From: Lysobacter prati
GTDB lineage: Bacteria > Pseudomonadota > Gammaproteobacteria > Xanthomonadales > Xanthomonadaceae
Length of the DNA: 64,000 nucleotides
Reading direction: 5' to 3'
NCBI RefSeq assembly: GCF_009765215.1
Contig: NZ_VLNV01000001.1
Span: forward strand, 682,001 to 746,000
Below are positions 8,117 through 22,452 of the stretch, piece by piece. The notes beneath the pieces are model-generated. The model worked only from the letters and a program-made list of their open reading frames with translations, searched no databases and had not been told where the DNA came from. Position 1 is the stretch's first letter. Each line of letters starts with the position of its first letter. The position numbers and the translations under genes are program-made.

Positions 8117-10069
8117 GTGAGTACATCCGGCGAGATCCCCCAGCAGCAAGGGGGTTGGCACGAAGACCTCGAAGACGCCGCCTACCGCGAATTGGTGGAG
8201 TCGGTGCGCGACTACGCGATCTTTCTCCTCGACCAGCAAGGCTACATCCGCAGTTGGAACAGGGGCGCGGAGCGCATCAAGGGCTACAGCGCGCACGAGA
8301 TCATCGGCAAGCACTTCTCCGTGTTCTATCCGCAGGACAGGATCGAGCAGGGATGGCCCGCGCACGAACTCGACGTCGCGCATGCGACCGGCCGCTTCGA
8401 GGACGAAGGATGGCGGCTGCGAAAGGACGGATCGCGCTTCTGGGCAAACATAGTATTCACCCGGATCGACCACCCCGACGGAACCCTGCGTGGCTTTGCC
8501 AAGATCACGCGCGACCTGACCGAGCGGCGCGCCAACGAACAACGGCTCGCCCGCAGCGAAGAGCGCTTTCGCCTGATGGTCGACAATGTCCGTGACTACG
8601 CCATCTTCATGCTTGACACGCACGGGCGCGTTGCGAGCTGGAACAAGGGCGCGCAACAGATCAAGGGATACCATCACGACGAGATCGTCGGCCGCCATTT
8701 CTCGGTGTTCTACCCGGCGGACGTGATTGCCAATGGCTGGCCCGAGCGCGAACTGCAGATCGCACTTGCCGAGGGACGCGTGGAAGACGAGGGTTGGCGG
8801 GTCCGAAAGGACGGAACCCGATTCTGGGCGAGTGTGGTGATCACCGCGCTGTACGATGACGAAGGTCACCACATCGGCTTTGCGAAGGTGGTCCGCGACC
8901 TGACCGAGCGCCGCCGCATACGGACGCTGGAAGACGAAGGCCAGCGTCTGACCACGTTCCTGGCGATGCTCGCGCACGAGTTGCGCAATCCGCTCGCACC
9001 GATTGCCAACTCGGTGGCGATCATGCAAAGCCAGCCGATCGAGTCGGAAACCCTGCGGTTTTGTCGCGACGTCATCGGCAGGCAGGCCGCCCAGCTGACC
9101 CGCCTGGTCGACGACCTGCTCGACGTCAGCCGCATCACCAGCGGCAAGATCCAGCTCGAGCGCGCCGTGTTCGACCTGCGCATCGCCCTCACGCAGGCGG
9201 TGGAAACCATACATACCGACGCGCAGCGGTTGGGCCAGTCGCTTCGCATCGAGCTGCCCGATGACCCCGTGTGGGTGAAGGGCGATCGCGCACGCATGCT
9301 CCAGGTCTTCGGCAACCTGCTCAGCAATGCGGTGAAGTTCACGCCGTCCGGCGGAACGATCTCCGCCGCCATGGTTCGCAATGGTGCCCGTGCCGAGGTT
9401 CGCGTCGCCGACACCGGCCCGGGCATCCCGCCGCAACGCCTGGCCGACGTTTTCGGCCTGTTCGTCCAAGGCGAACCCCATTCGCCGCAGACGCAGGGAG
9501 GGCTCGGCCTTGGACTGAGCCTGGTGCAGCAACTGGTTTCGCTGCACGAGGGCGAAGTCAGTGCGTTCAGCGCGGGCGAACCGGGCAAAGGTGCCGAGTT
9601 CCTCGTCGACCTGCCAACGGTTGCCGAACCCTTCGAGCCGGCTGCCGCGCCACGACCGGTTCTACCGGTCGGGGCACGTCACGTGCTGGTCGTGGACGAC
9701 AATCGCGATGCCGCCGACACCTTGCAGCAGCGCCTGCAGGAATGCGGCTATCGCACGGACACCGCCTACGACGGCCGCGGCGCCCTGGCCGCCATTCGCG
9801 ATACGCGCTTCGACGCGGTTCTGCTGGATTTGGGATTGCCCGACGTCAGTGGCCTGGAGGTCGCTCGCCTGCTCGGCCAGGAATTGCACGACCCGCCGCC
9901 CCTCATTGCGGTCACAGGCTATGGGCAACAGTCCGATCTTGCCGCGACGAAGGACGCGGGATTCCGCGCCCATCTGACCAAGCCGCTTCGCCCTGATGAA
10001 GTCGAACGCACGTTGTCCCAGCTGTTCGGTGAGGCCGGGAGCGACGCGTTTCCAGCGGGCCACGGATGA
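8117..10069 (+). CDS. Hybrid histidine kinase, PAS-PAS-HisKA-HATPase-REC
   Basis: A 650-residue soluble sensor kinase without transmembrane helices. Two similar PAS domains (about residues 22-140 and 150-265) share SVRDYAIF/NVRDYAIF openings, HFSVFYP and DLTERR endings, so they look duplicated. HisKA carries the phosphoacceptor in LAHELRNPLAP, HATPase has DTGPGIP and GLGLGLSLV, and a C-terminal receiver has VVDDNRDAAD, LDLGLPD and LTKPL. It would sense a cytoplasmic signal, possibly light or redox given the PAS type, and autophosphorylate. GTG at 8117 is preceded by GGGAGGG. The gene converges with an OmpR-type regulator nine bases away. Confidence 0.93.
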   Translation: MSTSGEIPQQQGGWHEDLEDAAYRELVESVRDYAIFLLDQQGYIRSWNRGAERIKGYSAHEIIGKHFSVFYPQDRIEQGWPAHELDVAHATGRFEDEGWRLRKDGSRFWANIVFTRIDHPDGTLRGFAKITRDLTERRANEQRLARSEERFRLMVDNVRDYAIFMLDTHGRVASWNKGAQQIKGYHHDEIVGRHFSVFYPADVIANGWPERELQIALAEGRVEDEGWRVRKDGTRFWASVVITALYDDEGHHIGFAKVVRDLTERRRIRTLEDEGQRLTTFLAMLAHELRNPLAPIANSVAIMQSQPIESETLRFCRDVIGRQAAQLTRLVDDLLDVSRITSGKIQLERAVFDLRIALTQAVETIHTDAQRLGQSLRIELPDDPVWVKGDRARMLQVFGNLLSNAVKFTPSGGTISAAMVRNGARAEVRVADTGPGIPPQRLADVFGLFVQGEPHSPQTQGGLGLGLSLVQQLVSLHEGEVSAFSAGEPGKGAEFLVDLPTVAEPFEPAAAPRPVLPVGARHVLVVDDNRDAADTLQQRLQECGYRTDTAYDGRGALAAIRDTRFDAVLLDLGLPDVSGLEVARLLGQELHDPPPLIAVTGYGQQSDLAATKDAGFRAHLTKPLRPDEVERTLSQLFGEAGSDAFPAGHG

Positions 10070-10078
10070 CTGGAGGTG

Positions 10079-10855
10079 CTAGCCCGCGCTGCTCTGCACC
10101 GGCTCGATGGCTCGTGCGTCAGCGCCGGTCTCGGCCTCGAAGCTCGCTTTGCCTTCCGTAAGACCCAGGTCGGCAATCTTGTAGCCGGCCGTCAGCATCG
10201 TGTGCAGGAGAGGCCGGTCGGAGTCGGAGTCGATGGCCCTGCGCACCTGGTAGATATGGCTGCGCAAGCTGTCCGACTCGGGCTCCTCGCCCATCCACAC
10301 GGCGCGTACGATCTCTTCACGACTGACCACTCGCGGTGCATGGCGCATCAGGATGGTCAGGATGCGAAGTGCCGTGGGCGTCATGTGGATCTCTACTCCA
10401 TCGCGACGCACCTGCATCGTCTCGACGTCGAGGACCAGGTCGGCCACCTGCAGGATCGAGCCTGCGACCTCCCGGCGACTGCGCTTGAGCAGTGCCACCA
10501 CGCGCGCACGGAGTTCCTCGGCCGCGAACGGCTTGGTCAGGTAGTCGTCGGCGCCGGCTTCCAGGCCGATCAGCTTGTCCTCCAGTGCGTCGTGCGCGGT
10601 CAGCATCAGGATCGGCGGCGCCTTGCCCTGCTTCTCGCCGATGCGACGGCAGACGTCGATGCCACCCAGGCGCGGCAACGAACGGTCGAGGATGACCAGG
10701 TCGTAGTTCACGTCGCCCAGCAGCCGAAGCGCTTCGACGCCGTCGCGGGCGAAATCCACTTCGTAGCCACTGACCTCCAGGCATTCGCCGATCAGCTCGG
10801 CAATGGCCGGATGATCTTCGACGACCAGGATCAGACATCCTTCATTGGTGCGCAT
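10079..10855 (-). CDS. OmpR/PhoB-type DNA-binding response regulator
   Basis: A 258-residue response regulator: receiver with acidic pocket VVEDH and phosphoacceptor Asp57 in VILDRSLP, Lys in LTKPF, then a winged-helix domain ending in SLRSHIYQVRRAID and MLTAGYKI. A C-terminal tail of about 30 residues follows the wing. It is the last gene of the minus-strand signalling set starting at 18859, 86 bases after the degenerate kinase, and is the only DNA-binding output there. It is thus the likely end point of the local phosphorelay; the PAS hybrid kinase facing it is another candidate donor. Confidence 0.9.
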   Translation of the reverse strand: MRTNEGCLILVVEDHPAIAELIGECLEVSGYEVDFARDGVEALRLLGDVNYDLVILDRSLPRLGGIDVCRRIGEKQGKAPPILMLTAHDALEDKLIGLEAGADDYLTKPFAAEELRARVVALLKRSRREVAGSILQVADLVLDVETMQVRRDGVEIHMTPTALRILTILMRHAPRVVSREEIVRAVWMGEEPESDSLRSHIYQVRRAIDSDSDRPLLHTMLTAGYKIADLGLTEGKASFEAETGADARAIEPVQSSAG

Positions 10856-10941
10856 CTCACTTCCCCCTGTGCAATGCCCGCAACTCGCGGGCGGTTCATG
10901 TCGGTGGCGGCATGTCCTTTGCGCCGGGTGGTACTACGGTC

Positions 10942-11625
10942 CTAGCTCGTGCTCTCGTCATGGAGCGGCAACGTCAGGTGCAATCGCTGGTCGGATGGCC
11001 CATGGTCTCGAATGCCCAGGTCGCCGCCATGGCCGCGCGCAATCGCCATCGCGATCAGTGCACGCAGCCCCATTCCGTCGCCAAGCGACGCCGGCTGGGG
11101 TTGGTCGAACAGTGTCTCGACCGGTCCATGGACGCCCACCGCCGGACTCAGTGCGCCTTCGAGATGGACCACTCCCTCCGCGCGATCGACCGAAACCGTC
11201 GCGAGCGCATCCTGGCGGCTGCCGTCGGCCGCAGGCGACGACATCAGCCAGAACATCGTCGAGAACAGGCTGGCCAGCCTGGGCGCGTCGCCCTGGACGC
11301 GCGCATGCTCGGCCCCCTCCCCGTACTCGATCTGGATTCCGTTGCTGCCGGCGACGCTGAGCGTGCCCTCGATGATCAGCATCAGATCGACGGGGCCACG
11401 GATGTGCAGCAGGCGACCCTGATCGGCGCGCACCCAATCGTTCACCTCATCGATCATCGAAACCAGGCGCCGGATCTGCCGGTCGATCAGTTCGAAGAGC
11501 TCGTCACGCTCCGCACCTTCGGCTCCGCCGTGGCGAAGCAGGTACAGCGCGGACTGGATCGGCGACAGAGGTTCCCGCAGATCGTGGGCCCATTTTCCCA
11601 TCCACGCCGGCGTCGAATTGCTCAT
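10942..11625 (-). CDS. Degenerate histidine kinase, putative ChpT-like histidine phosphotransferase
   Basis: A 227-residue protein with a HisKA-like dimerisation helix carrying His14 in KWAHDLREPLSPI and a HATPase-like domain in which the nucleotide-binding signatures are poor. The N-box region reads RLASLFSTMFWLMSS without the usual asparagines, no DxGxG box is seen, and only a G2-like GDGMGLR with a trailing HGGDLG remains. This suggests it no longer binds ATP and works as a phosphotransferase, as ChpT or Spo0B do; that is inference. Its ATG overlaps the stop of the preceding hybrid kinase as ATGA, implying translational coupling and matched amounts. Confidence 0.75.
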   Translation of the reverse strand: MSNSTPAWMGKWAHDLREPLSPIQSALYLLRHGGAEGAERDELFELIDRQIRRLVSMIDEVNDWVRADQGRLLHIRGPVDLMLIIEGTLSVAGSNGIQIEYGEGAEHARVQGDAPRLASLFSTMFWLMSSPAADGSRQDALATVSVDRAEGVVHLEGALSPAVGVHGPVETLFDQPQPASLGDGMGLRALIAMAIARGHGGDLGIRDHGPSDQRLHLTLPLHDESTS

Positions 11626-13330
11626 GGTGACTTCTCCGGTCGCAGCGGTCGTCCGCGTTGCTGACAGATGTCCTGGATGGACGCGATTTCCGGTGGTTTG
11701 ACCAGGTGATGGTCGAAGCCCGCCATCGAGGTGCGTTCCCGGTCCTCTGGCTGCCCCCAACCGGTCACCGCGACGATCACCAGGTCGTCGGCGCCACCGT
11801 CCCGGACCGATCGCGCAATGTCGTAGCCACTGCGCCCTGGCATGCCCACGTCGAGGAACATCACTGCCGGGTCGAAGCTGCGCAGCTCCTCCTCCACCCG
11901 CAGCGGATCGTAGATGGCCCTGGCGTCCTGCCCGAGCATTCGCAGCATGGCTGCCAGCGTGTCGGCGGAGTCGCGGTTGTCGTCGACCACGAGCATTCGC
12001 CGTGATGCGGTAGCTGCCATGGCAGGTTCCGGCTTCGCGGCTGCCGCTGCCAATGGAGCGTCGTCGATCGCGGTTGCCGGCAATCGCACGGTGAAGGTGC
12101 ATCCATGCCCGATGCCTTCGCTGCTGACCTCGACCCGGCCGTCGTGCATCTCCGCCAGTCGCTGCACCAGGGTGAGCCCGATGCCGAGACCGCCCTGACT
12201 GCGCTCCACGGCCACGTCGACCTGGTGGAAGCTGTCGAACACCCGGTCCAGCTGATCTGCAGCCAGTCCAATGCCACGGTCAGACACCCAGACCCGGATC
12301 CCGTCACCGTCGCGTACTGCGCCCAGCTCGATCCGGCCCGCAGCATCGGAATACTTGGCCGCGTTGTTCAGGAGATTGGAGAACACCTGCGACAAACGGG
12401 CCTGGTCGGCATCCAGGTAGATGGGCTCCTCGGGCAACTGCACGTGGAAATCGTGCCCGCCCTGGTCGATCCAGGGGCGGGCACTGTCGATGGCCACGGC
12501 GACGGCATCCTGAAGCACGACGCGACTGCGCCTGAGCTGGAGCTTGCCGCGCGAGATCCGCGCGATGTCGAAGAGATCGTCGATCAGCCGGATCAGCAGG
12601 GCGACCTGGCGCTCCATCAATTCCAGCAGCGGATCGGCTTCGCCAGGCGCACCGAGCCGCCGAAGTGTCAATGCGTTCTGCAACGGTGCCAGCGGGTTGC
12701 GCAGCTCGTGCGCGAGCGTGGCGAGGAATTCGTTCTTGCGCTGATCAGCTTCGCGCAGGCGCTCTTCGGCCCTCACGCGCTCGGCATTCTCGTCAAGCAA
12801 CTGGACATTTCGCGCCGCCAGTGCCTCGTTGGCTTCGCGCAGCGAGGCATTGAGTTGCTCGAGCTCGCGCGCCTTCTCCTGCTGCAACGCCTGATTGGCT
12901 GCCGACAGGCTGGCATTGATGGCCTGCAGTTCGCGCCGCTTGCGATACAGCTCGACCAGCACCGACACCTTGCTGCGCATGATCTCCGGGATGACCGGCA
13001 CCATGATGTAGTCCACCGCACCGAGCTTGTAGCCACGCAGCCGGTCGAGGTCGCTGACATTGACCGCGGTGACGAAGATGATCGGCGTGTTCTCGAAGCG
13101 CGGATGCTGGTGGATCAGGCTGGCCGTCTCGAAGCCGTCCATCCCCGGCATGTTCACGTCCAGCAGGATCACCGCGTACTCGTCCTGCATCAGCAGCTTG
13201 AGCGCATCCAGGCCGGAACGGGCATCGACCAGCTCCTCCTCGAGCGGATCGAGGATCGCGTGATAGGTCATCAGGCGCCCGGGCTGGTCGTCGACCAGCA
13301 GGATCTTGGCTCGCGATGGCGCCGCGACGT

Positions 13331-13346
<16 letters not shown>
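11622..13346 (-). CDS. Hybrid histidine kinase, REC-coiled coil-HisKA-HATPase-REC
   Basis: A 574-residue soluble kinase. The N-terminal receiver has LLVDDQPGRL, LLDVNMPGMDG and TAV, followed by a coiled coil (about residues 140-220) rich in leucine, glutamate and alanine. HisKA has LAHELRNPLAPL, HATPase has SDRGIGL and GLGIGLTLV, and a C-terminal receiver has VVDDNRDSAD and FLDVGMPGRSG. It can receive phosphate at the front and pass it on from the back, so it sits mid-relay. The start at 13346 lies 16 bases inside the end of the poly-HAMP kinase gene; a longer frame into that gene is not supported. Confidence 0.9.
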
Positions 13347-18859
<5,513 letters not shown>

Positions 18860-19078
18860 CAGACACCCCCCCGATGCCTATAACGTCAGGAACCCTAGCT
18901 GATTTGACGTGACCCTGCATTCACGGGGCTTTGACTGCAGGTGCATTAGGTCGACTGGGAGCGGTCCCGGTACATGACTTGGGCCGGGGTGCTGGCGGGC
19001 AACGTCATTTCCCTGCGGATTCGCGCCGCCGACTGCGCCACTTGGCCACACACTGCGGCGCGAACAGGCACGCGGCGC

Positions 19079-19333
19079 TCAGAGGTCTTCTTCACCTGCC
19101 TCGGCGTGAACCACCATTTCGGCCTGTGAGTCCTGGCGGTATGCGAGCAGATCGCCAGGCTGGCAATCGAGCGCTTCGCAGATTGCCTGAAGCGTTGCGA
19201 AACGGATGCCACGCGCCTTGCCTGTCTTGAGGATCGACAGATTGGCGAGCGTGATACCGACCTTCCCGGACAGTTCGGTCAGGGTCATGCGCCGGTCGTG
19301 CAGCACCTCGTCGAGTTTCACGTAGATGGCCAT
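19079..19333 (-). CDS. XRE/Cro-type HTH regulator (YozG-like)
   Basis: An 84-residue DNA-binding protein that is almost only a Cro/C1 helix-turn-helix: LTELSGKVGITLANLSILKTG, split by the turn, then FATLQAICEALDCQPGDLL. The short acidic tail ends in GEEDL. Such regulators are regularly paired with DUF2975 membrane proteins, as here, where one base separates the two genes. The pair probably self-regulates through the palindromes at 19882-19924. Confidence 0.88.
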   Translation of the reverse strand: MAIYVKLDEVLHDRRMTLTELSGKVGITLANLSILKTGKARGIRFATLQAICEALDCQPGDLLAYRQDSQAEMVVHAEAGEEDL

Positions 19334-19334
19334 G

Positions 19335-19853
19335 TCAGATCATCGTGTCGAGGTCGGCGCGCATGCGCGTTCCTGCTTCGAAGACCTGCGCCAGCACGAA
19401 CAGCAGGACCACGGCGACCCATCCGCTCGCCGAGAACTTCCATTCGATGTTGGAACCGGCGGCGTTCATGGTGCCGGCCAGTACGCCGAACATCAGCCTG
19501 AGCACCTCGAGGGCGAGCATGCACCAGGCGATGGTTTTCAGGCGCACGGCATTTTCGGGGACGAAGGGGTCGTCGTGAACCGTTGCGACCACCGCCAGCA
19601 ATCGCGTGAGCTGCACGTGGACCAACCCGACCATCAACAGCGCCAGCACCATCCACACACGCAAGGTGGGTATCAGCACCGCCGGATCGATCCGCGGCGG
19701 CTTCCTGCTGAAGAACTCGAAGAATGTGGGCTCGAAGATGAAGGTCGCCGGCAAGGCGAGAACCAGTCCCACGCCGGTCAGGATGTTGAGGAAACGCAGG
19801 ATCTTCAGCAGGATCCGAGAGGCGCTCAGCGCCGGGGTGTCGGCTCGGGACAT
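19335..19853 (-). CDS. DUF2975 family membrane protein
   Basis: A 172-residue protein with four predicted membrane helices (ILTGVGLVLALPATFIF, VWMVLALLMVGLVHV, WCMLALEVLRLMFGVL, WVAVVLLFVLAQVF) and the DUF2975 arrangement. Its role is unknown; partner XRE regulators of this family suggest the membrane protein signals to or sequesters the regulator. It is the first gene of a two-gene minus-strand operon, divergent from tetR. A longer frame one register away is a shadow. Confidence 0.85.
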   Translation of the reverse strand: MSRADTPALSASRILLKILRFLNILTGVGLVLALPATFIFEPTFFEFFSRKPPRIDPAVLIPTLRVWMVLALLMVGLVHVQLTRLLAVVATVHDDPFVPENAVRLKTIAWCMLALEVLRLMFGVLAGTMNAAGSNIEWKFSASGWVAVVLLFVLAQVFEAGTRMRADLDTMI

Positions 19854-19881
19854 GGCTCAATCTCCCAATGTGTTATTGCCG

Positions 19882-19924
19882 GACGATATGCGTGTTATCG
19901 CATAACAGCAATATGCATATCGTC
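19882..19924. promoter_or_regulatory. Nested inverted repeats between DUF2975/XRE and tetR
   Basis: A perfect 10-base inverted repeat, GACGATATGC (19882-19891) and GCATATCGTC (19915-19924), encloses a second one, TGTTAT-CGC-ATAACA (19893-19907). A further TGTTAT copy lies at 19871. The segment is much richer in A+T than its surroundings and starts 29 bases upstream of the DUF2975 gene, so it is a likely operator/promoter for the XRE pair. Confidence 0.7.
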
Positions 19925-19998
19925 ATACGATGCTGCATTCGGATTGCTCAGGGTCCACCCAACGGGGCTTGCGCCGACAGGACAGTCAGGAATATGAT

Positions 19999-20012
19999 TG
20001 AGTACGCACTCA
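19999..20012. promoter_or_regulatory. TetR-type operator palindrome, upstream of tetR
   Basis: TGAGT-ACGC-ACTCA is a dyad with five-base arms and four-base spacer, a common form for TetR-family operators. It ends 15 bases before the chosen tetR start at 20028. Placing the start upstream would put the site inside the coding region, which argues for 20028. A related site lies at 20623-20640. Confidence 0.65.
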
Positions 20013-20027
20013 GCTAATCCGATCCCG

Positions 20028-20600
20028 ATGGCCCGTCCCCGCAGCGAAGACAAACGAAACGCCTTGCTCGCCGCCGCGGTGCGGGTGTTTGCCGAGGACG
20101 GGATCAGTGCGCCCACCGCCCGGATCGCCAAGGTCGCCGGCGTCGCCGAAGGGACGCTGTTCACCTACTTCAGCAACAAGGACGAGCTGCTCAACCATCT
20201 CTACATGGAGATCAAGCGCGAGCTGCGAGAGGCCATGCTGTCCACCTATCCCCGCGCCGCCGACATCAAGCAGCGGGCGAGCCATGTGTGGCGGGAGTAT
20301 GTCGACTGGGGTCTGGTCAATATCGACAAGCGCAAGGTCGTGGCGCAGCTGGCGGTATCCGATCGCATCACCGACGACACCCGCGCCGTCGCCTCGGCGG
20401 GATTTGTCGAGTTCCAGTCGATGCTGCAGGAAAGCATGGCGAAGGGGCTGCTGCGCGAGCATCCGCCGGCCTATGTCGGCGCGATCCTGGTCGCGATCGC
20501 CGAAGCCACCATGGACTTCATGCTGAAGGAACCGGCTGCCGCAGATCAGTACCGCGCGGCAGGTTTCGAGACGTTCTGGCGGGCGGTCGCTTCCGACTGA
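20028..20600 (+). CDS. TetR/AcrR family transcriptional regulator
   Basis: A 190-residue repressor-type protein. The N-terminal helix-turn-helix is canonical: AAVRVFAEDG, then IAKVAGVAEGTLFTYFSNKDEL. The C-terminal ligand domain has no recognisable ligand motif. Operator-like dyads lie just upstream and just downstream, so it likely represses itself and the Rossmann-fold gene that follows. No strong ribosome-binding site precedes the ATG; a TTG ten codons upstream would overlap the operator and is less likely. Confidence 0.88.
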   Translation: MARPRSEDKRNALLAAAVRVFAEDGISAPTARIAKVAGVAEGTLFTYFSNKDELLNHLYMEIKRELREAMLSTYPRAADIKQRASHVWREYVDWGLVNIDKRKVVAQLAVSDRITDDTRAVASAGFVEFQSMLQESMAKGLLREHPPAYVGAILVAIAEATMDFMLKEPAAADQYRAAGFETFWRAVASD

Positions 20601-20622
20601 CCCCCTTTTTTGCCCGAATTAA

Positions 20623-20640
20623 TGAGTGCGTGAACACTCA
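20623..20640. promoter_or_regulatory. Second TetR-type operator-like dyad
   Basis: TGAGTG and CACTCA are separated by six bases, with the same TGAGT/ACTCA arms as the site before tetR and the same CACTCAGC right end. It lies between tetR and the downstream Rossmann-fold gene, about 90 bases before that gene's start. Confidence 0.55.
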
Positions 20641-20729
20641 GCAATACCCTCCCCCTCTCTGCTGGATCCCCTCATGTCCACATCCCCCGCCCCGATCCGC
20701 GCTTCGAGCCAGCTGCAGGAGCGCATGCC

Positions 20730-21413
20730 ATGAAGGTCCTGATCTTCGGTGCCACCGGCATGGTCGGCCAAGGCGTGCTGCGCGAGTGCCTCCTGGCCGA
20801 TGACGTCAGCTACGTGCGCACCGTCGGACGCACCGCCACCGGCCAGGCGAATCCAAAGCTGCACGAACTTGTTCACCGCGACTTCCTCGACTACAGCGCT
20901 GTCGAGGACCAGTTGCAGGGATTTGATGCCTGTTTCTTCTGCCTGGGCGTGTCATCACTGGGCATGGGCGAAGCCGACTACACGCACCTGACCTACGACT
21001 TCACGCTGGGGGCAGCGACCACGCTCGCACGCCTCAATCCTGCGATGACCTTTGTCTATGTCACCGGCGCCGGCACTGACAGCAGCGAGCGCGGCCGCAT
21101 CATGTGGGCGCGGGTCAAGGGACGCACCGAGAATGCACTGAAGCAACTGCCGTTCAAGGCGGTCTATCTGTTCCGCCCGGGCGTCATCCAGCCGCTGCAT
21201 GGCGTGCGCTCGAAGACCGACTGGATCCAGCGGACCTACACCCTGACCAGTCCGCTGCTGTCGCTTGCGCGCACGCTGTTCCCGCACACCATCCTTTCCA
21301 CGCAGCGCATCGGCCAGGCGATGCTCGCAGTCGCCCGCGACGGTGCCGAAAACGCCGTGCTGGAAACCCGCGAAATCGAGGAAGTCGCACGACGAGGGGA
21401 GCGCCATGGATAA
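20730..21413 (+). CDS. NAD(P)-binding Rossmann-fold protein (epimerase/SDR-like)
   Basis: A 227-residue protein of the atypical short-chain dehydrogenase / NAD-dependent epimerase type. It begins with the nucleotide-binding motif FGATGMVGQGV, has FVYVTGAG in mid-protein and RPGVIQPL near residue 155. There is no clear YxxxK pair, as in many NmrA/HTATIP2-like oxidoreductases, so it may sense or bind NAD(P) rather than catalyse a classical reaction. CAGGAG precedes the ATG. It follows tetR and an operator-like site, so it is the probable regulated target. Confidence 0.8.
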   Translation: MKVLIFGATGMVGQGVLRECLLADDVSYVRTVGRTATGQANPKLHELVHRDFLDYSAVEDQLQGFDACFFCLGVSSLGMGEADYTHLTYDFTLGAATTLARLNPAMTFVYVTGAGTDSSERGRIMWARVKGRTENALKQLPFKAVYLFRPGVIQPLHGVRSKTDWIQRTYTLTSPLLSLARTLFPHTILSTQRIGQAMLAVARDGAENAVLETREIEEVARRGERHG

Positions 21414-21462
21414 GGCCTCGCCAGCCATGAACCGTTCTGCAAAGGCCGCAGGAGGCAATGCA

Positions 21463-21756
21463 ATGAACACCAGGAAACCCGATTCGCATCTGGAGCTCAC
21501 GCTCGCCACCACAGCGGCGGAAGAAGGCGAGCTGTTGCGCGCCCTGCTCCGCGTCGACCTCGGCGCCAGGATCCAGATCGACCTGCAGCGGCGGAGTGTC
21601 CGCATCGAAGGCCGGTTCTGGGGAGACGACGTGGTCAACGCGATCGAGGCGACGGGATGCCATGTCGATTCTGTGAACGAGAGACCACGCACGGTGGTGC
21701 TGGCGACGGCCCCGACGGCGCGCGTGCCGCAGCGGCCGCGTTCCGTGGCCCTCTGA
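21463..21756 (+). CDS. Small hypothetical protein with HMA-like fold pattern
   Basis: A 97-residue protein. The pattern LLRVDLGARIQIDLQRRSV, then RIEGRFWGDDVVNAIEATGC, resembles the beta-alpha-beta-beta-alpha-beta plan of heavy-metal-associated (CopZ-like) domains. The CxxC metal site is absent, and only a single cysteine follows the second helix. AGGAGG at 21450-21455, seven bases before the ATG at 21463, favours this start; an ATG at 21406 with GAGGGGAG, overlapping the upstream gene by eight bases, is a real alternative. It is probably cotranscribed with the Rossmann-fold gene. Function unknown. Confidence 0.55.
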   Translation: MNTRKPDSHLELTLATTAAEEGELLRALLRVDLGARIQIDLQRRSVRIEGRFWGDDVVNAIEATGCHVDSVNERPRTVVLATAPTARVPQRPRSVAL

Positions 21757-21978
21757 CCAACTCGCCAGCCCAGCCTTCAGTCACCGCATGAGCGATTTGT
21801 AACGAACTGTGTCGGCCCGCCCGGCGGCCACACAAACTTGCACTACCAGCGATACCTGACACATCCGGCGAACAGGTCACGGGAAGAATTGCGTCCATCG
21901 GATTGCACCCGCCACCTGCGTTCCCCGCGTCGCCAGCAAGCCGATGCTCACCACATCCCCCAGCTACCAGGTATCGCC

Positions 21979-22398
21979 ATGACCACCCAGCTCGACAAAG
22001 TCATCTACACCGGCAAGACCCACACCACCGGCGGCCGCGACGGCTCGTCGCAGAGTTCCGATGGGCGCCTCGACATCAAGCTGTCCGGCCCCGGTTTTTC
22101 CGGCCCGGGCACCAATCCCGAGCAGCTGCTCGCGGCCGGTTGGTCGGCCTGCTTCCTGAGCGCAGTCGGTATCGCCGCCGCCAGCAGGAAGATCAAGCTT
22201 TCGGCCGACTCTGCCGTCGACACCGAAGTCGACCTGGGCCAGAACGCCGACGGCTACGGCCTGCAGGCCCGCCTCAACGTCAGCCTGCCGGGCGTCGATG
22301 CCGCCACCGCCCGTGAACTGGTCGAGACCGCGCACCAGACCTGCCCGTACTCGAAGGCCACCCGCGGCAACATCGGCGTGACGATCAACCTCGTCTGA
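21979..22398 (+). CDS. ohr: Organic hydroperoxide resistance protein Ohr
   Basis: A 139-residue Ohr/OsmC family thiol peroxidase that reduces organic and fatty-acid hydroperoxides in the cytoplasm using lipoyl or thiol reductants. Both reactive cysteines are present: Cys58 in GWSACFLSA and Cys122 in HQTCPYSKATRG. The N-terminal VIYTGKTHTTGGRDG pattern is typical. Length matches the family. No adjacent OhrR-type MarR gene is seen, so regulation must be supplied elsewhere. The 222 bases upstream contain no gene. Confidence 0.95.
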   Translation: MTTQLDKVIYTGKTHTTGGRDGSSQSSDGRLDIKLSGPGFSGPGTNPEQLLAAGWSACFLSAVGIAAASRKIKLSADSAVDTEVDLGQNADGYGLQARLNVSLPGVDAATARELVETAHQTCPYSKATRGNIGVTINLV

Positions 22399-22452
22399 GC
22401 CTCCCTTCCTGGCCCGCAGATTTCGCCGGGACAGCAACGACCGAAACCAGAT

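Noticed and set aside
8015-9547. A 510-codon minus-strand frame opposite the PAS hybrid kinase
   Set aside because: Its internal duplication only reflects the two PAS domains of the real gene.
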